The notes under the pieces: generated by a model
The model's database searches: none
The model's input: the letters and a program-made list of their open reading frames with translations, nothing else
What the model was told of the DNA's origin: nothing
Translations under genes and position numbers: made by a program
Assembly (NCBI GenBank): GCA_029934815.1
Contig: JAOZLM010000046.1
Coordinates: forward strand, 1-11,172
Length of the DNA: 11,172 bases
Reading direction: 5' to 3'
DNA from: Desulfocapsa sp.
GTDB lineage: Bacteria > Desulfobacterota > Desulfobulbia > Desulfobulbales > Desulfocapsaceae
Part shown: piece after piece, positions 6,597-11,172 of the stretch
How the letters are laid out: each line of letters opens with the position of its first letter
How positions within the stretch are numbered: position 1 is the stretch's first letter

Positions 6597-6650
6597 CAGG
6601 CAATTACTGAGAACGCACAACAAACACACAAACAAGAACAAAGCAGATAA

Positions 6651-7427
6651 ATGATAGGTATTTTTGATTCAGGAATCGGAGGAATGACGGTTGCCCGAGC
6701 TGTTGAACAACTTCTCCCCGATCATCCGCTGATTTATTTTGGGGATATTGCACGAACTCCGTATGGCCCTAAAAGTCCGGAAACAATTGTTAATTACTCC
6801 ATTCGCAATACGGAATTTCTGCTGGAGAAAGGAGCTACACTTATTATCATTGCCTGCAATTCTGCGTCCTCAGTTGCAACCACAGCCCTTCGCGAACGTT
6901 TCCAGGTTCCCATTATTGAAGTAATCAGCCCTGCTGTTGAAAAGGCAGTAAGGATCAGCAAAAGCGGACGTATTGGCATTATCGGCACTAAAGCCACGGT
7001 AAAGAGTAAGGTCTATCAGCAGAAAATCCAAAAGAAAGCCCCGGATTTTGAAGTGTTTTCCACGGCCTGCCCCCTGCTTGTACCACTGGTTGAAGAGGGC
7101 TGGCTAAATAAACGGGAAACAAAAATGATCATCAGACGCTATCTGCATCCTTTAAAAGACAAACAAATAGACACGTTGGTACTTGCCTGTACCCACTATC
7201 CGCTATTAACGGAACTTATTCAGGCACGAATCGGCAAACGAGTGCAACTGATTGATTCTTCCATCGAAACTGCTCACTACACAAAAACGTACCTTGAAAA
7301 ACATCCGGATCTTGTTTCCCCTGAGCCGGGTGCCAGCCACACATATTACACATCTGACAGTACCGAAACAGCCAGAAAAGTAGCCAATTATATTTTTAAT
7401 CGTCCCATGGAGCTAATTGTTGCATGA
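6651..7427 (+). CDS. murI: Glutamate racemase MurI
   Basis: MurI is the cytoplasmic, cofactor-independent racemase that turns L-glutamate into D-glutamate for peptidoglycan. The 258-residue protein is full length for the family. It starts IGIFDSGIGGMTV with the conserved Asp6 and Ser7, followed by YFGDIARTPYG (29-39). The two catalytic cysteines are in IACNSAS (Cys69) and LACTHYPLL (Cys180, next to His182). The ATG at 6651 gives the standard N-terminus, although no Shine-Dalgarno site precedes it. The end overlaps the lolA start as ATGA at 7424-7427, so the two are co-translated. It is the first gene of the murI-lolA-radical SAM operon. Confidence 0.96.
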   Translation: MIGIFDSGIGGMTVARAVEQLLPDHPLIYFGDIARTPYGPKSPETIVNYSIRNTEFLLEKGATLIIIACNSASSVATTALRERFQVPIIEVISPAVEKAVRISKSGRIGIIGTKATVKSKVYQQKIQKKAPDFEVFSTACPLLVPLVEEGWLNKRETKMIIRRYLHPLKDKQIDTLVLACTHYPLLTELIQARIGKRVQLIDSSIETAHYTKTYLEKHPDLVSPEPGASHTYYTSDSTETARKVANYIFNRPMELIVA

Positions 7428-8116
7428 AATCCTTATTCGTACATAGCAAATTCGCATTTTTCTTACTTATCCTGATTCTCTCTTTTAGTGTCAGCAGTCA
7501 GGCAGAAACAGCCGTGGAAGCTGCCACAAGATTACAAAATAAATACGACACCATCCAATCTCTGAACTTTGATTTTGTGCAGCAAACACGAGGCCAACTC
7601 ACCGGACGCCCAAAAACTGGCCGTGGACATGCCTATTTTGTCAAGAATACAACGCCTGGAAAGATGCGGTGGAACTATTCTGACCCGGACAGACAGGTTC
7701 TGGTCAGTGATGGCGAAACATTTTCCATGTATTTTGAATCGTTGCAGCAGATGATCGTCACCCCAGCCACTACCCTTGAGCAGGATCTCACCTATTCATT
7801 TTTCACCGGAAGCGGAAACCTGGTGGCAGATTTTGTTATAACGGATGGTGAGCACAAGGTGACCAACCCTGAAGAACAGACTGTTATTATCAAACTAACG
7901 CCTAAAATAAAACAGACACAGGTTGCCTCCATTCAACTCTGGATCACCAAAGATTCGCTTATCAGACGAATTGAGATACTTGACCTGTTTGATACTGTTA
8001 CTGTTCTTAATTTTTCGAATTTACAGGTAAACGCTATGGATCTTAACGATACGGCAATGCTTGAAAAACTGTTCTCCTTCGCTCCTCCGGAAAATACAGA
8101 AATAATTCAGCAGTGA
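7424..8116 (+). CDS. lolA: Outer-membrane lipoprotein carrier protein LolA
   Basis: LolA is the periplasmic chaperone that takes lipoproteins released by LolCDE across to the outer membrane. The 230-residue protein begins with a signal peptide: a Lys/His-containing n-region, a hydrophobic core at about 10-23, and cleavage predicted after SSQA (residue 27). The mature part follows the family pattern: FDFVQQTRGQL, a GRGHAYFVK strand, then PGKMRWNYSDPDRQVLVSDGETFSMYF, and the later IQLWITKDSLIRRIEILD and VLNFSNLQVN strands of the half-barrel. The start overlaps the murI stop as ATGA, and a GGAG (7409-7412) lies 11 bases upstream. The stop overlaps the start of the radical SAM gene. Its presence shows the organism has an outer membrane. 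Confidence 0.92.
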   Translation: MKSLFVHSKFAFFLLILILSFSVSSQAETAVEAATRLQNKYDTIQSLNFDFVQQTRGQLTGRPKTGRGHAYFVKNTTPGKMRWNYSDPDRQVLVSDGETFSMYFESLQQMIVTPATTLEQDLTYSFFTGSGNLVADFVITDGEHKVTNPEEQTVIIKLTPKIKQTQVASIQLWITKDSLIRRIEILDLFDTVTVLNFSNLQVNAMDLNDTAMLEKLFSFAPPENTEIIQQ

Positions 8117-9918
8117 TGCATAATTCAGAACCGGCAACATTTCGTATTGGCCTCGCCTCAATGCCATGGTCAATCTTTAACAGACCATCCATCCAACTGG
8201 CAGCGCTAAAAGCATATCTTGACCGGAACAGCGACTACCAGACAGATCTTTTTCATCCATACCTGCAAGTTGCCGCAAATATTGGTGCAGAACATTATCA
8301 TTTTCTGGCCCTAAACAGCTGGGCAGGAGAAGCACTGTATGCCCCTCTGCTCTTTCCCGGGCAATATGCTGCTGCCGAGAAATTGTTTTATAAGGAATGT
8401 AAAAAGAACCCGGTTTTACAAAACCTTAACTTTCAAGCCTGCCTCAACGCATTACAACAGAGCCTTGATCAGTGGATCGACTCTTCAGACTTTACGAAAT
8501 ATTCGCTCTTTGGCTTCTCTATCTGCTTCAATCAACTGTTGGCAACTCTCACGGCCGCTAAACGCCTAAAAGAAGTACAGCCGAACTTGCCTATTGTGAT
8601 CGGTGGGTCAGGCTGCGTTGGTGAAATAGGATCATCTCTTCTGAAGAATTTTGACCAGATCGATTACGTAATAAACGGTGAAGGTGAAGACGCACTCCTG
8701 CAACTGGCTGGATGTCTGGATAAGCAACATGACAATTCATCACTCCCCTCCACAATTCTCCCTAAAGGAGCAATCCACAAATACGATTGTGCCAAAGGTA
8801 TTAGCGATCTGAACAGCCTTCCTGTTCCAGATTACCAACCATATTTTAAAGAGATGCAGGAGAGTTTTCCAGACAACAATTTTATCCCTGTACTTCCCCT
8901 GGAGTTTTCCCGGGGCTGCTGGTGGAATAAATGTAAATTCTGTAATCTCAATCTGCAGTGGCGTGGATATAGAAAAAAATCCGCGGCAACTCTTGTGCAG
9001 GAAGTCAGACAACAGGCCAAACGTCATCAGTGCCTTGATTTTTGTTTTACAGATAATGCACTGCCGCCCCAAGAGACTGACACCTTTTTTCAGGAGCTTT
9101 CAACACTTGATACAGACTTTGATTTTTTTGCAGAGCTGCGGGTTATCACAAAACCTGACGTCCTCAAATCTTACCGACAAGGTGGGCTGACATCCATTCA
9201 GGTGGGGATCGAATCACTCTCCTCCAGTTTACTGAAAAAAATGGAGAAAGGAACCCGATGCATCGAAAATATTGCGGCCATGCGCCAGAGTGCAGAGGCC
9301 GGAATCACACTTGACGGGAATCTTATTTGTGAATTTCCGGGAAGCAGTAACGAGGAAGTCAAAGAAACCCTGACAAACCTGGATTTTGTGCTCCCTTTTA
9401 CCCCGCTTTCCAGCGCCAGCTTTTTTCTTGGTCATGGCTCGCCAGTGGCAAACAACCCAAAAGCTTATGGAATCACAGCCATCATTCAACACAAAAAGAA
9501 TCAAAAGCTGTTCCCTGCTGAACTTTTGCAAAACATGTGTATGCTCATAAAAGGCTACCGTGGCGATAAAGCAAAACAGCAAAAACTCTGGAAACCGATT
9601 CATAAAAAGATTAAGCAGTGGCAGGACTTTCACAAAAACAGAAACAATATTCAGCCTCCACTCAGTTACCGGGATGGTGGAGATTTCCTGCTTATTCGTC
9701 AGGAACAGATAGATAACGCAACTCTTCGCCACCGTTTGCACGGGACTTCACGGAAAATATATCTCTTTTGCCGTAGTATCAAAAGTATTCAGGAAATCCA
9801 AAACGAATTCCCACAAATTAAGAAGGTGACTTTACTTACTTTCCTAAATGATCTGGCGGCTAAGAAAATCCTCTTCACAGAAGATGATCTATTTCTTGCC
9901 CTCGCTATTAAACCTTAG
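8116..9918 (+). CDS. B12-binding-type radical SAM protein, RiPP-maturation family (rSAM_ocin_1-like)
   Basis: This is a cytoplasmic radical SAM enzyme of about 600 residues; substrate unknown. The N-terminal region has SMPWSIFNRPSIQLAALKAY (15-34) and GEALYAPLLFPG, both typical of RiPP-maturation rSAM proteins. A cobalamin-binding-like Rossmann segment follows, with IVIGGSGC (160-167) and NGEGED (187-192) but no DxHxxG. The radical SAM core contains RGCWWNKCKFCNL with Cys268, Cys273 and Cys276, a CX4CX2C spacing instead of CX3CX2C, then FTDNALP (311-317), GIES (364-367) and LICEFPG. The C-terminal part (from about 516: YRDGGDFLLI, RLHGTSRKIYLFC, LTFLNDLAAKKI and a terminal FLALAI) matches my recollection of the TIGR03975 tail. 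ATG at 8116 shares one base with the lolA stop (TGATG); GTG at 8113 is possible. There is no Shine-Dalgarno site, so reinitiation from lolA is likely. Family members are C-methyltransferases in some cases; that activity here is inference. Confidence 0.82.
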   Translation: MHNSEPATFRIGLASMPWSIFNRPSIQLAALKAYLDRNSDYQTDLFHPYLQVAANIGAEHYHFLALNSWAGEALYAPLLFPGQYAAAEKLFYKECKKNPVLQNLNFQACLNALQQSLDQWIDSSDFTKYSLFGFSICFNQLLATLTAAKRLKEVQPNLPIVIGGSGCVGEIGSSLLKNFDQIDYVINGEGEDALLQLAGCLDKQHDNSSLPSTILPKGAIHKYDCAKGISDLNSLPVPDYQPYFKEMQESFPDNNFIPVLPLEFSRGCWWNKCKFCNLNLQWRGYRKKSAATLVQEVRQQAKRHQCLDFCFTDNALPPQETDTFFQELSTLDTDFDFFAELRVITKPDVLKSYRQGGLTSIQVGIESLSSSLLKKMEKGTRCIENIAAMRQSAEAGITLDGNLICEFPGSSNEEVKETLTNLDFVLPFTPLSSASFFLGHGSPVANNPKAYGITAIIQHKKNQKLFPAELLQNMCMLIKGYRGDKAKQQKLWKPIHKKIKQWQDFHKNRNNIQPPLSYRDGGDFLLIRQEQIDNATLRHRLHGTSRKIYLFCRSIKSIQEIQNEFPQIKKVTLLTFLNDLAAKKILFTEDDLFLALAIKP

Positions 9919-9989
9919 TATTATCTTCGTTTCCGTTATACGTAGTAAGAAAGTATTATTTCAAATAACCAAAACATCAGGAACATGCC

Positions 9990-11172
9990 ATGAGTGACAG
10001 CTTTGCAGAACTTTTTCAGGCTAGCGAATCCAAGCCTTTACGTCGCCTCAAACGCGGCGAAAGAATCAAAGCCACCATTGTTGGCCTTAGCAACGAATCT
10101 ATCTTTCTCGATATTGGCGGAAAGAGTGAAGGCGTGCTCCACGCAACGGAAATGACAGATGATAACAGTGAAGTTACTGCCGTGATCGGTGACTCCATAG
10201 AGGTGTATTACCTGCAATCTAAAAACGGTGAACAACTCTTTACCATCTCCATCGGTTCCGGTAAAAATGCCGAACACCTGGAAGAAGCCTTTCGCAGTCA
10301 GATCCCCGTTGAAGGTACCGTAAAAGAAGAGATCAAAGGCGGTTTTGAAATCACCCTTGGTGGTTCCATTCGTGCCTTTTGCCCCTACTCACAGATGGGA
10401 CTGAGACGTGTGGAAGATGCGGCAGCCGAATACGTTGAAAAACAGCTCACATTTCTTATCACCCGTTTTGAAGAAAATGGCCGGAACATCGTGGTCTCAG
10501 CCCGTGCCATCCTTGAGCTGGAACGTGAAGAGATGCGTGAGAAATTAAAAGAGACACTGGCAGAAGGACAAACTGTGGCAGGTGAAATCACCTCCATCCG
10601 TGATTTTGGTGCATTTGTTGATATCGGTGGTGTGGATGGGCTGGTACCCATTTCAGAAATTGGCTGGAGTCGTGTGGAGAATATCAACGACTATTACACT
10701 GTCGGCCAGAAGATTAATGTCCTCGTCAAAAAACTGGACTGGGATGCCGACCGAATCACCCTCAGTATCAAAGAAACCCTCGAAGATCCATGGGAAGAAG
10801 CCGCTGCAAAACTAAGCAGTGGTACAATCATTACCGGAACGGTTGTAAGACTGGCGCCCTTTGGCGCATTTGTAAACCTTGAAGCCGGTGTTGACGGCCT
10901 TGTCCATATTTCAAAACTGGGTAAAGGCAGACGTATTAATCACCCCCGTGAGGTCCTTGAAGAAGGACAGGAACTTGAAGTGCAGGTAGAGAGTGTTGAT
11001 ACCATAGAAAAAAGAATTAGCCTGGCACCTTCCGATTACGAAAGCCCTGAGGATGATCAGCAGAAAGAAGCAGGCATCGTCAAGGATTTCCAAAAGAGCA
11101 GTAAAGAAACTACCGGTGGGTTTGGTACATTTGGAGATCTGCTAAAAGCAAAGCTTGCTGAAGATCGTAGCA
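9990..11172 (+). CDS. S1 RNA-binding repeat protein, 30S ribosomal protein S1-like (3' end outside window)
   Basis: This is an RNA-binding protein with four visible OB-fold S1 repeats at about residues 22-95, 105-172, 192-262 and 277-350. The last two are the most canonical (IRDFGAFVDIGGVDGLVPIS and LAPFGAFVNLEAGVDGLVHIS). Repeat 2 is divergent. After repeat 4 comes an acidic, Gln/Lys/Ser-rich linker and then GGFGTFGDLLKAKL. This resembles the short C-terminal tail of four-repeat S1-like proteins, so the end is probably only a few codons beyond the edge. Classical proteobacterial RpsA has six repeats, so this may be a second S1-type protein, not the ribosomal one. The ATG at 9990 is fixed by AGGA (9979-9982) 7 bases before it. 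The 71-base gap after the radical SAM gene shows no strong promoter or terminator, so read-through from murI-lolA is possible. The 394 complete codons in view contain no stop. Confidence 0.88.
   Translation, partial: MSDSFAELFQASESKPLRRLKRGERIKATIVGLSNESIFLDIGGKSEGVLHATEMTDDNSEVTAVIGDSIEVYYLQSKNGEQLFTISIGSGKNAEHLEEAFRSQIPVEGTVKEEIKGGFEITLGGSIRAFCPYSQMGLRRVEDAAAEYVEKQLTFLITRFEENGRNIVVSARAILELEREEMREKLKETLAEGQTVAGEITSIRDFGAFVDIGGVDGLVPISEIGWSRVENINDYYTVGQKINVLVKKLDWDADRITLSIKETLEDPWEEAAAKLSSGTIITGTVVRLAPFGAFVNLEAGVDGLVHISKLGKGRRINHPREVLEEGQELEVQVESVDTIEKRISLAPSDYESPEDDQQKEAGIVKDFQKSSKETTGGFGTFGDLLKAKLAEDRS

Noticed and set aside
9229..9741. A 170-codon minus-strand ORF inside the radical SAM gene
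   Set aside because: It is antisense to clearly conserved coding sequence (GIES, FPG and C-terminal motifs) and its translation resembles no family I know.
9954..9959. TATTAT as a -10 element for the S1 gene
   Set aside because: The -10 match is good, but no -35 with more than two or three matches lies at 16-18 bases, so a promoter cannot be supported.
10385..10687. Minus-strand ORF of 100 codons within the S1 gene
   Set aside because: It is a shadow of the S1-repeat coding frame, Ser/Arg-rich from reverse-complement codons, with no start signal.

Overview
The window looks like ordinary chromosomal DNA from an anaerobic Gram-negative bacterium, most likely a Desulfobacterota member near the Desulfobulbales. 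The pointers are the futalosine route to menaquinone (mqnB, mqnD) next to a molybdenum-cofactor gene, a LolA chaperone (so an outer membrane), an FmdB-type zinc ribbon, a four-repeat S1-like protein, and a base composition that looks like the mid-40s % GC by eye. The taxonomic placement is inference. I see no rRNA, tRNA, CRISPR array, insertion sequence or phage gene, and no sign of recent transfer.

Layout. (1) Positions 19-2114, minus strand: a tight operon mqnB-mqnD-mobA, transcribed right to left. mqnB and mqnD overlap as ATGA, and mqnD and mobA are 3 bases apart. (2) A 70-base divergent gap leads to queA (2185-3267, plus strand), which makes the queuosine precursor in tRNA. (3) Positions 3397-6097, plus strand: an ion-homeostasis operon with a two-TM K+ channel carrying an RCK domain, a CPA2-type cation:proton antiporter without its own RCK domain, and a two-CBS-domain protein starting with GTG. 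A hairpin followed by a short T run lies just downstream, inside the end of the convergent fmdB gene. (4) fmdB (6137-6424, minus) and murI (6651, plus) diverge from a 226-base gap that holds a good sigma70-type promoter for each. (5) Positions 6651-9918, plus strand: a translationally coupled operon murI-lolA-radical SAM. (6) At 9990 an S1-repeat protein begins and runs off the right edge.

How the genes fit together. mqnB and mqnD act in the same pathway and supply the quinone for anaerobic respiration. mobA supplies the guanylated Mo/W cofactor used by many respiratory oxidoreductases. The channel, antiporter and CBS protein probably form one K+/pH control module with the ligand-sensing parts on separate polypeptides. 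murI (D-glutamate for peptidoglycan) and lolA (lipoprotein transport) are envelope genes. The third member of that operon resembles the radical SAM proteins that mature ribosomal peptides (rSAM_ocin_1 / TIGR03975-like). It has an unusual CX4CX2C cluster motif and no visible precursor peptide, and it is the most interesting gene here. No clearly new multi-gene system is evident. The best leads are the radical SAM protein, a possible internal start that would give a free RCK subunit of the K+ channel, and the CA-rich leaders that lack Shine-Dalgarno sites.
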